Position numbers and translations under genes: made by a program
Notes under the pieces: model-generated
Told to the model about the DNA's origin: nothing
The model's database searches: none
Seen by the model: only the letters and a program-made list of their open reading frames with translations
Source of the DNA: Candidatus Gastranaerophilales bacterium
Lineage (GTDB): Bacteria; Cyanobacteriota; Vampirovibrionia; Gastranaerophilales; Gastranaerophilaceae
Direction: 5' to 3'
Assembly: GCA_944325665.1 (NCBI GenBank)
Contig: CALVAY010000009.1
Coordinates: 1 to 64,000, forward strand
DNA length: 64,000 nucleotides
Part shown: positions 15,698 through 28,715 of the stretch, piece after piece
Layout of the letters: each line of letters begins with the position of its first letter
How positions within the stretch are numbered: position 1 is the stretch's first letter

Positions 15698-16792
15698 ATG
15701 ATACAACCTGTTGGAAATTTTAATATTAATTTTAAAGGCACTCCTGAAAGGGCTCAAGATGATGATTTGGGCTTTAGGGAGATTAATAAAATGTTTGCCG
15801 CAAGAGACAGAGAAAGGCAAGCTCAAAGGGCTGCGGCCAAAAGTGCGCAAACAAACCCGACAAGAGTACAAAAAAGTCAGCCAAAGACAACTCACAAAAG
15901 AGATGACAGAAATAACATCCGAGTAATAAGCAGAACTGATGAAGGGGATATAATAGAATTCAGCACAAGAAGCCGTGCGCCGCAGTCAAGAAAAAAAGGT
16001 AAGGGAAATATTATCCTAAGAGCGGCAATACCTTCAACAATTGCTCTTGGTACGCTTCTTGCAATTTTAAATCCATTGACCGACAAACCAAATGAGCCAA
16101 CCGGAGCTGAAACTACCTCAAGTCAAATATATACAACAAGCGCACCTGTTGAAGTAAGTGAGGAAGAATTAATTTCTCAAGCACAACAACAGGTTAGAAA
16201 ACAAGAAGTTAAAGAAGCGGTTGATAATATAAAAAAAGACCCTGAATTAAGTTTGCATTACTATAATATGATTACAACTCTTCAAAGAATGGATAACCTT
16301 CTTGGAGATTCTACAAGCGTACTTGAGCAAATATTAAGCGAACCTTGGGCGCAAAGGACTGATATTGAACTTCTTTTGCCTCAAATTTTTTATGAATCCT
16401 CAGGTCTGCACTACGATGAAAACGGCACAATAAATACAAGTTCGGCAAACTGCGTAGGCTTAATGCAAATAAGTGAAGATGCTCAAATTGACGTTAATAA
16501 AAGATATTTTAGCGATATGCCGCTTGACAGACAAAATCCTGTTGACAATATTAAACTCGGTATAGGATTAAATCAGCTTTTAAGCGAAGAATACTTTGGA
16601 GATGATATTTTTAGCGTATTATGTTCATATAACGCGGGAGCAGGCAACATATTAAAAGGCAATTATTTAGGTTCCGATATTTATGCTAACAATATTTTAA
16701 CTTGCGCTAAAGCACTAAAAGAACACCCCGAGTACACTCAAATGCTCTTATCAGGAGAACTTGACGAATACAAGGATGAACTTTTAGCTTAA
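15698..16792 (+). CDS. Membrane-anchored SLT-type lytic transglycosylase with N-terminal FKG signature
   Basis: A 364-residue protein with a C-terminal soluble-lytic-transglycosylase domain (~residues 215-350). Catalytic Glu233 lies in FYESSG, with GLMQI at 254-258, NIKLGIG and the YNAG motif in their expected order. The enzyme cleaves peptidoglycan between MurNAc and GlcNAc. A membrane helix at ~105-125 follows a basic, low-complexity region, so the catalytic part should face the periplasm. The first residues, NFNINFKG (7-14), carry an F-K-G signature shared with other unrelated proteins in this window. The gene faces the flagellar operon and its stop abuts the flgC stop with no gap, which could hint at wall remodelling for rod insertion. 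Confidence 0.9.
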   Translation: MIQPVGNFNINFKGTPERAQDDDLGFREINKMFAARDRERQAQRAAAKSAQTNPTRVQKSQPKTTHKRDDRNNIRVISRTDEGDIIEFSTRSRAPQSRKKGKGNIILRAAIPSTIALGTLLAILNPLTDKPNEPTGAETTSSQIYTTSAPVEVSEEELISQAQQQVRKQEVKEAVDNIKKDPELSLHYYNMITTLQRMDNLLGDSTSVLEQILSEPWAQRTDIELLLPQIFYESSGLHYDENGTINTSSANCVGLMQISEDAQIDVNKRYFSDMPLDRQNPVDNIKLGIGLNQLLSEEYFGDDIFSVLCSYNAGAGNILKGNYLGSDIYANNILTCAKALKEHPEYTQMLLSGELDEYKDELLA

Positions 16793-17236
16793 TTATCTGC
16801 CTATTTCAATAGCACGGCTTGCCATTGCTTTTGTAATTGACATTACACCCAACGAAGCTTCATAAGCCCTTTGAGCCAATGTTGCATCTGCTATATCAAC
16901 CATTGGGTTAACGTTTGACATTCTGACAAAACCTTCTGCGTCGGCATCAGGATGACCGGGGCGGTAAACTTTCTCGGCAGGTGTAGGGTCTTCAACAACA
17001 CCTGTAAATTTAACTCCGCCGTCTAAAAAAGGAACTGTACCTATACCGAATACATCTTCTTTCATAGTGTTTAGCAGCCCTGCAAAAGAAATATCTTCAG
17101 TAGCGTTAATTACGGGGATTTTCCTTACATAGTTTGGAGTATCCATATTTGCAATGTTTCTTGCCGCTATTTCAATCCTTTTACCGTGCGCTCTTAAACC
17201 GCCCGCACCGACTTCAAAAGAATCCATTACGCTCAT
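16793..17236 (-). CDS. flgC: Flagellar basal-body rod protein FlgC
   Basis: This 147-residue protein is a proximal rod component. The N-terminal helix contains ARNIANMDTPNYVRK, the rod-protein signature. The middle has VVEDPTPAEKVYRPGHPDAD and the C-terminal YVRMSNVNPM-like segment is followed by AQRAYEASLGVM, both typical of FlgC. The family's usual length is 135-150. It is the last gene of the operon, 16 bases after flgB. Its ATG at 17236 follows GAAAGG. Confidence 0.95.
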   Translation of the reverse strand: MSVMDSFEVGAGGLRAHGKRIEIAARNIANMDTPNYVRKIPVINATEDISFAGLLNTMKEDVFGIGTVPFLDGGVKFTGVVEDPTPAEKVYRPGHPDADAEGFVRMSNVNPMVDIADATLAQRAYEASLGVMSITKAMASRAIEIGR

Positions 17237-17252
17237 TTTATACGCCTTTCAA

Positions 17253-17597
17253 TTATTTACCGACATTAATTACAGTTTTAATTTCAGTTATGGTATTTGA
17301 CATCTGCCTTGCGGCAACAGCATAAATGATTGAGTTTTTTTGCATAAGTGCAAGCTCATCTTCTGCGCTCAACTGTTGACTTTGAGGCTCCATAACACCT
17401 GATGGCCCAAGCTTTTGAGAAAGCTTTGTTTCAAGATTAGAGTTCATAGTGTTTAAATATTGAGAAAATTCAACATCACGCCTTACATAATTTGGAGTAT
17501 CCATATTTGCAATGTTGCCTGAAACCGCTTCTTGACGCGCAGCAATCAAGTCCAAATAAAGTTGTGATTTTTGAATAGGATTAAGTGGTGAATACAT
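17253..17597 (-). CDS. flgB: Flagellar basal-body rod protein FlgB
   Basis: This 114-residue protein has the rod-family N-terminal signature (SGNIANMDTPNYVRRD) and a C-terminal helix typical of FlgB. It lies six bases after flgG and directly before flgC. FlgB forms the cell-proximal part of the rod next to FliE. The order flgG-flgB-flgC is unusual; flgB and flgC normally come first, with fliE, which is absent here. Confidence 0.93.
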   Translation of the reverse strand: MYSPLNPIQKSQLYLDLIAARQEAVSGNIANMDTPNYVRRDVEFSQYLNTMNSNLETKLSQKLGPSGVMEPQSQQLSAEDELALMQKNSIIYAVAARQMSNTITEIKTVINVGK

Positions 17598-17603
17598 ATT
17601 TTA

Positions 17604-18326
17604 TTATTCCCTTATGTTAATTGCCTTGTCATACATATCGCCAACAGCTTTCATAAGAGTTGTTGAAGCCAAAAGCGATGAGTTAACACGCATTATCTCG
17701 TTAACGGTTTCAAAGATATTTACATTTGAACGCTCAATTCCGTATTGAGCTATTCTGTTATGGTCTTGTATAAGAACTATTTCGCCCGAGTTTTCGGTAG
17801 GAGCATATCTGTTTTTACCGACTTCTTTTAAGCCCTCGGGGTTTGCAAACTGAACAAGCGGAATTGTTCCCTGATATTCACCCTCGCCTGCTCTGTCTTT
17901 ATAGGTATAAACATCACCGTTTGGGCAAATTTCGACTTTTACGCTCGTAGCGTCAATTTTAATACCGCCGCCGACTAAATCTCCCGTTGTAGTAATAAGG
18001 TAGCCGTCTTTATTTAAGGTAAAAGAACCGTCTCGAGTATAGTAAATTTCGCCGCCCGCTGATGTTACAGGCATATACCCCGGGCCTTTTATACCGACAT
18101 CAAGAGGATTTTCGGTAAGTTGAAAAGAACCTTGAGCGTGGTTAGTTCTTGAAACGCCCGTTACATAGCCCTGCTCATCCAAAATGTCATCAAAACGCAT
18201 TGCTTTATAGCCGTGAGTATTTGCGTTACCGACATTTTGAGATTGGTAGCCGAATTTTTCAAACTGATGAAGAACGTTAATTACGTTTCTTCTGATTATT
18301 CCCTGTAAATTATAACCGCTATACAT
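17604..18326 (-). CDS. flgG: Flagellar rod/hook-basal-body protein, FlgG-like
   Basis: A 240-residue FlgF/FlgG-type rod protein. It carries the N-terminal rod motif in the form QSQNVGNANTHGYKAMRFDD. The central FNPLDVGIKGPGYMPV-type segment (here TENPLDVGIKGPGY) and YTRDGSFTLNKDGYLIT are conserved in the family. The C-terminus (VNIFETVNEIMRVNSSLLAS) forms the coiled-coil end. FlgG makes the distal rod. The conserved central and C-terminal regions favour FlgG, but FlgF cannot be excluded because two paralogues are adjacent. It begins five bases from the preceding paralogue. Confidence 0.85.
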   Translation of the reverse strand: MYSGYNLQGIIRRNVINVLHQFEKFGYQSQNVGNANTHGYKAMRFDDILDEQGYVTGVSRTNHAQGSFQLTENPLDVGIKGPGYMPVTSAGGEIYYTRDGSFTLNKDGYLITTTGDLVGGGIKIDATSVKVEICPNGDVYTYKDRAGEGEYQGTIPLVQFANPEGLKEVGKNRYAPTENSGEIVLIQDHNRIAQYGIERSNVNIFETVNEIMRVNSSLLASTTLMKAVGDMYDKAINIRE

Positions 18327-18330
18327 CTAT

Positions 18331-19029
18331 CTATGCACTTCCTAACTGTTGTATTGCCTTTGCAAGTTTACTGTTTTGCAACATAAATAACTGTCTGTTC
18401 GCATCAAAATTTTTCTTAACGGGAACGAGCTCAATGAATTCCTGTTGCAAAGAAACGTTTGAATACTCCAAGCATTGCTGCTCAACACAAGGCTCTGTTA
18501 CAAGTGCACCTTCAGAAGATACAACCGCAAGCTGTCCTGCTTCGTGCATTTTTCTTGTTGTAGGGTCAAAAACCGCAATAGAACCGTCTTTTGCAATTTT
18601 AACATCCTTTAGTTCAGCAGGCATAATCGGTAAAACAATCGGCGTACCGCCTGAAGACAATACTTTGTGTCCTTTAACGCTTAGGAGTTCCCCGTTTTCG
18701 TTCAGGTGAAATCTTCCGTCCCTTGTTAACTCAATTGAGCCGTCTTTGTGAAGAAGTTGAAAATATCCTTTTTCAGACAAAGCACAATCAAGAGGACTTT
18801 GAGAAACGGCAATTCTGCCCACCTGATCATCTACTGCACTTGAGAGTGCGTGGACACCAATATACTGGGCAAAAGAAGAAACTACCGCCTCTTTTCTTTG
18901 ATAACCCACCTTATCAAAGCCCGTAATGTTTTGAGAACCTATGCCCATCATCTCCATATCTAAGTGCATGGCGGATATAGACATTCCGAGTCCTGATTTT
19001 GAAAGGTTAACAGAACCTTGTAATCTCAT
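18331..19029 (-). CDS. flgF: Second flagellar rod protein, FlgF-like, divergent
   Basis: A 232-residue rod-family paralogue, more divergent than its neighbour. The N-terminal rod motif reads GIGSQNITGFDKVGYQRKE. The family core (SQSPLDCALSEKGYFQL, then LTRDGRFHLNENGEL) and the C-terminal YSNVSLQQEFIELV are recognisable. It is probably the proximal-distal rod adaptor FlgF. The start at 19029 (MRLQGSV) is chosen over the longer ORF at 19074 because AAAAGGAG lies 7-9 bases upstream and the extra residues are basic and non-conserved. It follows the FliK-like gene by 80 bases. Confidence 0.82.
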   Translation of the reverse strand: MRLQGSVNLSKSGLGMSISAMHLDMEMMGIGSQNITGFDKVGYQRKEAVVSSFAQYIGVHALSSAVDDQVGRIAVSQSPLDCALSEKGYFQLLHKDGSIELTRDGRFHLNENGELLSVKGHKVLSSGGTPIVLPIMPAELKDVKIAKDGSIAVFDPTTRKMHEAGQLAVVSSEGALVTEPCVEQQCLEYSNVSLQQEFIELVPVKKNFDANRQLFMLQNSKLAKAIQQLGSA

Positions 19030-19109
19030 TTTGATTACTCCTTTTTTACGTCGCATCGACACAAGTTTGAGCAATTTTAAGGGAATTTAAAAAAAATACT
19101 TCACATGTA

Positions 19110-20075
19110 CTATTTAATGACAGAAAAATCTTTGTCAATTTTAAAAATAATTTTTATAACAGAGTGTGCCATAAGAACAAGCTGGGGCGATACGCTTGAT
19201 GTAGCGGAAATTTGCGCGCTTTGTTTTTTTGCATCTTCGTTTTGTTCTTCTTTTTTTGTAACCTCAACTATTAAGCCCGTTTGAATGTTTAAATCTTCCG
19301 ATTCTTTTTTAAGGACACTCAGCACTTTTTCTTTTGGGAAGGTATCTGTACAGTTAAGCATAATTTCAACTCTGCCCTCCGGCATAAGCTCTAAAGTGGC
19401 TTTTATGTTTGAAAAATTCATTGTCTGAATTAAAATCGTAATGCTCTCAAGACCATCCTCCAAGCTTGAACCTTTCCTTTCGGTTATATCAATATCAAAA
19501 TCCAAATTACCTCCGTCAGCGTTCAGCGGCAGCCAAGGAAGATACAAAAGAATAAAGTTTTTAAGAGTTGAAGCAGGGTCGGTATTTGAAGCACTGACAA
19601 GCCCCAAGGTATTAATCAACTCCCTTAATTGATTTGTGTCTGAAACTCCCATTCTTGCGTTTTGTGCAACCACCTGCACAAGCTTTTGCATGGCAGCTTT
19701 TGAATTTTCGTTTAAATATTGCGCAAGCTGATTTAAATCAATTTTTCCGCTGGATAAAAGCAAGAGCAATTGGACATTTTGAGCGGTTGTCATAGTTTTA
19801 TTTGAAGCCATTTGAGAAATAATTTGAGTTATCTCTTTTGGCATATTTAAAAGCTCTTTAACGTATTTGGCACTCTGTTCAACCTCCATCGGGGTCATTT
19901 TAAGCTCGGGTGATAGAGTTTTATTTTGCGCATTTTGACTGCTTGCTTGTGAAAGAGTGCTTTGCGTATTTTGATAATTTATAGGTTCATTATTTGAAGT
20001 TAAAATTTTGGCGTGATTGTTTGCAATGTTTGTAATTAACCTATTTATATAGTTTGACGGGTTAAAGTTATTCAT
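19110..20075 (-). CDS. FliK-like hook-length control protein (candidate)
   Basis: This 321-residue protein is encoded immediately upstream of four rod genes. The N-terminal third is Asn/Gln/Ser-rich low complexity, followed by helical segments. Near residues 220-255 the stretch ATLELMPEGRVEIMLNC resembles the conserved FliK C-terminal motif (L-x-P-E-x-L-G-x-V-E-V). FliK is exported and measures hook length in flagellated bacteria. The resemblance is limited to that core, so the name is tentative. It starts 23 bases after deoB, in the same transcript. Confidence 0.6.
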   Translation of the reverse strand: MNNFNPSNYINRLITNIANNHAKILTSNNEPINYQNTQSTLSQASSQNAQNKTLSPELKMTPMEVEQSAKYVKELLNMPKEITQIISQMASNKTMTTAQNVQLLLLLSSGKIDLNQLAQYLNENSKAAMQKLVQVVAQNARMGVSDTNQLRELINTLGLVSASNTDPASTLKNFILLYLPWLPLNADGGNLDFDIDITERKGSSLEDGLESITILIQTMNFSNIKATLELMPEGRVEIMLNCTDTFPKEKVLSVLKKESEDLNIQTGLIVEVTKKEEQNEDAKKQSAQISATSSVSPQLVLMAHSVIKIIFKIDKDFSVIK

Positions 20076-20098
20076 TTTAAACCTTTAATGTTTTTAAA

Positions 20099-21225
20099 TT
20101 AAATTTCAAGCCAAGCTTTAACTATATCGTGAACGTAAGTAAAAGAAGGCTTTATACCTATGTTTTTTGCCTCTTGATTTTTATTGTAAATTAAAATAGG
20201 AACCATTTCCCTTGTATGGTCTGTTCCCCTAAAAGTCGGGTCGCAGCCGTGGTCTGCGGTGATAATAAACAGGTCATCTTCATCCAAGGCTTCCAAAAAT
20301 TTCGGAATATATCCGTCAATTTCTTCAATTGCCATTTTGTAACCCTTTGAATCACGCCTGTGGCCGTATAGCATATCAGTATCAACAAGGTTAGTGAAAA
20401 TTAAATCCCATTTTTTTTCTTTTGTGGATTTTAGTGTTGCCTCAAGTCCTTCTTTATTTGAACCTGTTGTAACAGCTTCAGTTACGCCCGAATTTACAAA
20501 TATGTCTTTAATTTTGCCGACAGACAAAACTTTTTTTCCTGCTTTTTCAACTTCGTTTAAAAGAGTATCCCTTGGGGGTTTTACGGAATAATCATGCCTG
20601 AATTTACCTATTCGCGTAGGTTTAGAGTCAATTATTTGATAAGGTCTTGCTATAACCCTTGATACACCGTAATTTCCGTCATCAAGTATTTTTCTTGCAA
20701 TTTTGCACCACTCATAAAGTGTTTCAAGAGGAATAATATCAATATCAACGGCAACTTGAAAAACACTGTCCGCACTTGTATAAATTATCGGAAATTTTGT
20801 TTTTGCATGTTCTTCGTGCAGCTGCTCGATTATTTTTGTACCCGAGGCGGGAATATTGCCTAAAATACCCTTGCAGCCTGTTTTTGAAATAAATTCGTTA
20901 ATTAATTCGTCGGGAAAATTTATATAGGTTTTAAAAGGGTTCTCCAAAACAAGTCCCGCTATCTCCCAATGCCCTGTTGTTGTATCTTTTCCTTTGGATT
21001 TCATTTTCATAATGCCGTAGCTTGCAGAGGGGTTTTCAACTTTTTTAACACCCTCGATGTCTTTTATGTTGCCAAGACCAAGCTTCTCAAAATTTGGCAC
21101 ATTTAAACCGCCCTGTGCTTTTGCCAGATTGCAAAGCGTATTGCAGGTTAAATCATCCCCGTAATCGGCTGCATCTTCTATTGCACCAATACCCATGGAA
21201 TCTATTACAACAATTAAAGCTCTTT

Positions 21226-21229
<4 letters not shown>
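20099..21229 (-). CDS. deoB: Phosphopentomutase
   Basis: A 376-residue alkaline-phosphatase-superfamily enzyme that interconverts (deoxy)ribose 1-phosphate and 5-phosphate in nucleoside salvage. The N-terminal IVIDSMGIGA carries the first metal Asp. GKDTTTGHWEIAGL holds the phosphorylated Thr and is diagnostic for DeoB. C-terminal DTDMLYGHRRD and TADHGCDPTFRGTDHTRE supply the remaining Asp/His metal ligands. Length is close to the usual ~390. Its ATG overlaps the stop of the preceding PLP decarboxylase (ATGA), so the two are translationally coupled, and the flagellar genes follow in the same direction. Confidence 0.96.
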
Positions 21230-24585
<3,356 letters not shown>

Positions 24586-24594
24586 GGAGGTATT

Positions 24595-25317
24595 ATGAAA
24601 AAAATTTTATCTTTATTGCTTTTAATGGGACTTTTGGGCACTCCTTTTGCTCTTGCGGCAGATGAAAGACCCTATGTTTCAGTAAACACAAAGGCAGAAG
24701 AAGAATTCGCTCCAAATGTTGCAAATGTAAGATTTTACATTGAAACTCAAGACAAAGATTTAAAAGTTGCGACAGATAAAAACAAAGAACAAACTCAAAA
24801 AGCTCTTGAAGCAGTTAAAAAACTGCTTGATACAAAAGCGGGCGATATGGTTCAAACAGTTAATTTTAGTGCATACCCCGAATACAGCTACAAAAATAAT
24901 ACAAAAACCTTCCTACATTACAGTGTTTCTAACGGTTTTCAGGTTAGACTTAAAAATACTGACAACTTAGGAAAAGTAATTTCAGAAGGTTTAAAAAACG
25001 GTGCAACTCGTGTCGGAGATTTAAACTTCTCCTTGGATAACACTCAAAACGCTTGTAACGAGCTAATTAAAAAGGCAGTAGCCTCATCTAAAACAAGAGC
25101 ACAACAAACAGCAGTGGCTGCCGGAAGCAGTGTTTTAGGCATTAAGTCAATAAATGCAAGCTGCTCGGGCGATAATTCTTACTATCCGCAGTTTAGAATG
25201 ACAAACAGCGCAAAATTATCATCAGGCGCAATGGATGCGGCAGAATCCTCTGTTCCGACCGAACTTGGCACAATTAAAATGTATGCCAATGTAAATGCTA
25301 ATTATTTTGTAAAATAA
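24595..25317 (+). CDS. Exported SIMPL-domain (DUF541) protein
   Basis: A 240-residue protein with a clear Sec signal peptide (MKKILSLLLL core, likely cleaved after ALA near residue 22). The SIMPL domain (PF04402) follows: it opens PYVSVNTKAEEEFAPNVANV and contains the family's YPEYSYKN and KNGATRVGDLNFSLDN stretches. Family members sit in the periplasm or outer membrane, and the best-known bacterial examples affect stress resistance; the molecular role is not known. The ATG follows AAGGAGG and is ten bases after the ligA stop, so the gene is probably cotranscribed with ligA. A terminator follows directly. Confidence 0.93.
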   Translation: MKKILSLLLLMGLLGTPFALAADERPYVSVNTKAEEEFAPNVANVRFYIETQDKDLKVATDKNKEQTQKALEAVKKLLDTKAGDMVQTVNFSAYPEYSYKNNTKTFLHYSVSNGFQVRLKNTDNLGKVISEGLKNGATRVGDLNFSLDNTQNACNELIKKAVASSKTRAQQTAVAAGSSVLGIKSINASCSGDNSYYPQFRMTNSAKLSSGAMDAAESSVPTELGTIKMYANVNANYFVK

Positions 25318-25331
25318 TTGTTTTAAAAAAT

Positions 25332-25366
25332 AAAAAAGTAAGGGCAAAAAACCCTTGCTTTTTTAT
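25332..25366 (+). terminator. Terminator after ligA and the SIMPL gene
   Basis: AAAAAAGTAAGGG pairs with CCCTTGCTTTTTT around CAAAAAA, then TATTT. The flanking A and T runs make it partly bidirectional, but only the plus-strand genes need it. Confidence 0.88.
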
Positions 25367-25492
25367 TTGATTAATGATATTTTATTTTTGGATTGTTAAG
25401 TATTAACCACAAGAATTTGGTTTTTAGGTTTAGCTTAATATTTTCCCAAGTAGTTGAAGTAGAGTTTGTGCATTGGTGCATTTGGATATTTC

Positions 25493-28400
25493 GTGAAGTA
25501 TAAATTCAACAACAAGTTTTTAAAAGACAACTCTAAACCGGGTAGCTGGCGAAGAGGTTATGAGTACTTTCAAAAAGGGCAAGTAGAAGAAATTACCCTT
25601 AAAGATTCAACCGTAAAAGGCAAAATCAAAGGGAATTACAAATCTTACTATGAAACTTCAATTAAGTTTAACAAAACAGGCGTAAAACCTTCCTGTACTT
25701 GCCCTCTTGATGAGCCTTGGTGCAAGCACGCCGTAGCTCTTGGTCTTACGGCACTTAAAAATCACCTTTGGGATGAATATCTTTACGAAAAACACGACGT
25801 AACACCTGTTTTTGAGGATGAAGACCTGCCGATGTGCGAAAATCCGCAAGGCGGATATATTTTCCACTTTAACCCCAAAAGAAGGCAAAATTTCTTCTCA
25901 ATTCTTGTTATGGACAGGAACACAAAAAGAGTTATAAGAGATTTAGAGGGAATATTTAAAGCCGTTCTTGAGGCACAAAAAAATGACCCCGATTTTAAAT
26001 TGAACAACGCCCAAAAGCTTGAAGCAATGATGTTTCAAATGCTTTTAAAACAGTCAAGATTAGATAAAAAATCCGGCTGGTACGATGTTCAAATAAACAA
26101 ATTTGACGAATTCTTTAAAATGCTCTCCAAAATGGAGGATGTAATTGACGCAAAAACGCACAAAAAAATTCGCTTTGACGATGAAACTTGGAAATTGTGC
26201 CTTGCGGTCAATATTTCATACGTCGGAAACGTTCTTTTATCCCTATACTGGGAAAGACCCGACGGAAGCGAGATTTACCCATTTGAAGAAATCAGATATT
26301 TCTCAAGACAGCTAAAATGGGGAAGATACAAGGATGTAATTTTCAGAACCGACGCACAGGTGTCAATTTTGCCTCAGTACCTTACAAAAGCGTCTTTTAC
26401 GGATATTAAAGATGCCGAAGGCGGAAAATTTATCTATGAAGAATTACCAAAATTAAGAAAAATGATGAGCGTTTATCTGAGCGAAGAAATGGAAAAACTC
26501 GCGTTTGAAAAACGTCCGCCAAAGTGTATTGTAGAGCTTAGCATAGACTATGATATGTCCCTTAAAGCGTCGTTGGACTTTGAATATGACGGAGTAAGAG
26601 TTCCTTATTCAAAAACTCCTAAAAGTCCTTACGTTACCGTAAAACAGCCTGAAAAAGACCTTCTTTATTGGGTTAAAAGGGATATGCAATTTGAAGAAAG
26701 AGCATATCAAATGCTGCTTGCGTGCCGTTTTGCACCTATGCAAACCAATAACTTAGCCCTTGAAAAAGAATTTGCAATTGATTTTTATAACTACTTTATA
26801 AACAAAGCCGGAGAAGGCTGGGAGTTTATTGAAAAAGACGATATGAGCCTTTATAAAATAAACAAAAAAGGCTTTGAGCTTAAGGCAACAATCGACTTTA
26901 TAGAAGACTCTACCGATAAGTTTGAAATCGAACTCCACGGCGAAGTTGAAGATGAGATTATAGAATTTGATAAAATTCAAGATTTAGTTTACGAAGGCGT
27001 AAAATACTACAATACCAAGGGTAAAGGACAAGCTGCAATCCCTTGCGATGATATTTTATCACTATTAAAATCCTTTAACACTTATGATGTTTACAAAAAC
27101 GATGAAGACAAATTTATCGTAAAAACCTACCGTGCAGGGGTGGTTTCAGAGCTTGAGGCAATGGGCGTTAAGCTTAAAATGTCAAGAAAATTCTCCAAAT
27201 TTTGGAAAGAAATTTCAACTTTTTCAAATATGGAAAATACTCCCTTGCCAAAATCAACCGTTGCAACGCTTAGGGAATATCAGGCAAAAGGTTACAGCTG
27301 GCTTTGGTTCTTATATAAATACAGCTTAAACGGTATTTTGGCGGATGATATGGGTCTTGGTAAAACACTTCAAACCTTGACACTTTTGCAAAAAGCAAAA
27401 GAAAAGGACGGGAAAGAGCCAACTTTGGTAATTTGCCCGACATCGGTCGTATTTAACTGGGAAAATGAAATAGAAAAATTCGCTCCAAACCTTAAATACC
27501 TTGTGTTATCAGGGGTTGAGAGAAAAACACAATTTAAAAATATTCCTAAATACGACGTTATTATAACCTCTTACGCACTTGTAAGGCGCGATATTGCAGA
27601 GCTTAAAAAACACGAGTTCAGATACGTTATTCTGGATGAATCTCAAAACATTAAAAACGCAAGCTCTCAAACTTCACGTGCGGTAAAAGAGCTTAACTCA
27701 AAACACAGACTGGCACTGAGCGGTACTCCTATTGAAAACAGGCTAGAAGAGCTGTGGAGTATTTTTGATTTTCTTATGAGCGGATTTTTATTCGATGCAA
27801 ACGAATTTAACTACCGCTATGTTAACCCGATTGTTGAAAAAGAGGATAAAGCTGTTGAAAAACGTTTAAAAGGACAGATTTTCCCGTTTATCCTACGCCG
27901 TATGAAACGAGATGTTGCAAAAGACTTGCCTGATAAGATTGAATCAGTTGCATACTGCGAACTTACACCTGAGCAAAAAGACTTGTACTTACAGGTTCTT
28001 GACTCAACTAAAGAAGAATTGTTTAAATCTATTGAAACAGTCGGTCTTGAAAAGTCCAGAATGTCTATTTTCTCTGCACTTCTGCGCTTAAGACAAATTT
28101 GCTGCCACCCGAGGTTATATGACAAAGAAGGAACTTTGGGCATAAACGAATCGGGTAAATTTGAACATTTGCAGGAAATGCTAGAAGAAATTATCTCAGA
28201 AGGACACAGAATACTTCTTTTCAGCCAATTTGTCGGTATGCTTGATATTATTAAACAATGGCTTGAAACAAAAGGCATTAAACACGAATACCTATCAGGC
28301 GCTACTAAAAACCGTCAGGAAGTGGTTGAAAGATTTAACAATGACCCGACTATACCGATTTTCCTTGTATCGCTTAAAGCAGGGGGTACGGGTCTTAACC

Positions 28401-28660
28401 TTACAGGTGCCGATTATGTTATTCACTATGACCCATGGTGGAATCCGGCTGTTGAAGATCAGGCAACAGACAGGGCATATCGTATCGGTCAGACAAAGAA
28501 AGTTTTTGTTTACCGCTTAATTACAAAAGGTACGGTAGAAGAAAAAATTCAAAGACTAAAATCCAAAAAACGCTCGCTTGTGGATAGCGTTATTTCAATT
28601 GATAGAAATATCGCAAAAACACTTACATTCCAAGACATTAAAGACATCTTCAGCGTTTAA
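25493..28660 (+). CDS. SWIM-domain SNF2/RapA-like helicase
   Basis: A protein of about 1055 residues. An N-terminal SWIM zinc finger (Cys68-x-Cys70 to Cys77-x-His79, in CTCPLDEPWCKH) is followed by a long bacterial SNF2-associated region. A C-terminal SNF2 ATPase starts near residue 600: DDMGLGKT (Walker A), LDESQN (motif II, DESQ in place of DEAH), LSGTPIENR (motif III) and the helicase C motifs DPWWNPAVEDQATDRAYRIGQ. Such proteins translocate on double-stranded DNA and may recycle stalled RNA polymerase. The start is uncertain: GTG 25493 has a weak GGAT upstream, and a TTG at 25466 would add nine residues. Confidence 0.93.
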   Translation: MKYKFNNKFLKDNSKPGSWRRGYEYFQKGQVEEITLKDSTVKGKIKGNYKSYYETSIKFNKTGVKPSCTCPLDEPWCKHAVALGLTALKNHLWDEYLYEKHDVTPVFEDEDLPMCENPQGGYIFHFNPKRRQNFFSILVMDRNTKRVIRDLEGIFKAVLEAQKNDPDFKLNNAQKLEAMMFQMLLKQSRLDKKSGWYDVQINKFDEFFKMLSKMEDVIDAKTHKKIRFDDETWKLCLAVNISYVGNVLLSLYWERPDGSEIYPFEEIRYFSRQLKWGRYKDVIFRTDAQVSILPQYLTKASFTDIKDAEGGKFIYEELPKLRKMMSVYLSEEMEKLAFEKRPPKCIVELSIDYDMSLKASLDFEYDGVRVPYSKTPKSPYVTVKQPEKDLLYWVKRDMQFEERAYQMLLACRFAPMQTNNLALEKEFAIDFYNYFINKAGEGWEFIEKDDMSLYKINKKGFELKATIDFIEDSTDKFEIELHGEVEDEIIEFDKIQDLVYEGVKYYNTKGKGQAAIPCDDILSLLKSFNTYDVYKNDEDKFIVKTYRAGVVSELEAMGVKLKMSRKFSKFWKEISTFSNMENTPLPKSTVATLREYQAKGYSWLWFLYKYSLNGILADDMGLGKTLQTLTLLQKAKEKDGKEPTLVICPTSVVFNWENEIEKFAPNLKYLVLSGVERKTQFKNIPKYDVIITSYALVRRDIAELKKHEFRYVILDESQNIKNASSQTSRAVKELNSKHRLALSGTPIENRLEELWSIFDFLMSGFLFDANEFNYRYVNPIVEKEDKAVEKRLKGQIFPFILRRMKRDVAKDLPDKIESVAYCELTPEQKDLYLQVLDSTKEELFKSIETVGLEKSRMSIFSALLRLRQICCHPRLYDKEGTLGINESGKFEHLQEMLEEIISEGHRILLFSQFVGMLDIIKQWLETKGIKHEYLSGATKNRQEVVERFNNDPTIPIFLVSLKAGGTGLNLTGADYVIHYDPWWNPAVEDQATDRAYRIGQTKKVFVYRLITKGTVEEKIQRLKSKKRSLVDSVISIDRNIAKTLTFQDIKDIFSV

Positions 28661-28671
28661 TTCTACTTTTT

Positions 28672-28715
28672 TATACTCCTTTGGCTAATGAAAAAAAGCT
28701 GTGAGTAAATTAGCC
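28672..28715 (+). promoter_or_regulatory. hcp promoter with inverted repeat at the transcription start
   Basis: TATACT (28672-28677) predicts +1 near 28684, exactly where the inverted repeat GGCTAAT (28683-28689) / ATTAGCC (28709-28715) begins. The repeat is either an operator over the start site or a 5' stem-loop in the leader. GGAG follows, eight bases before the hcp ATG. Confidence 0.5.

Noticed and set aside
25466-25492. TTG start of the SNF2 gene
   Set aside because: No Shine-Dalgarno sequence or promoter supports it; kept only as an alternative to GTG 25493.
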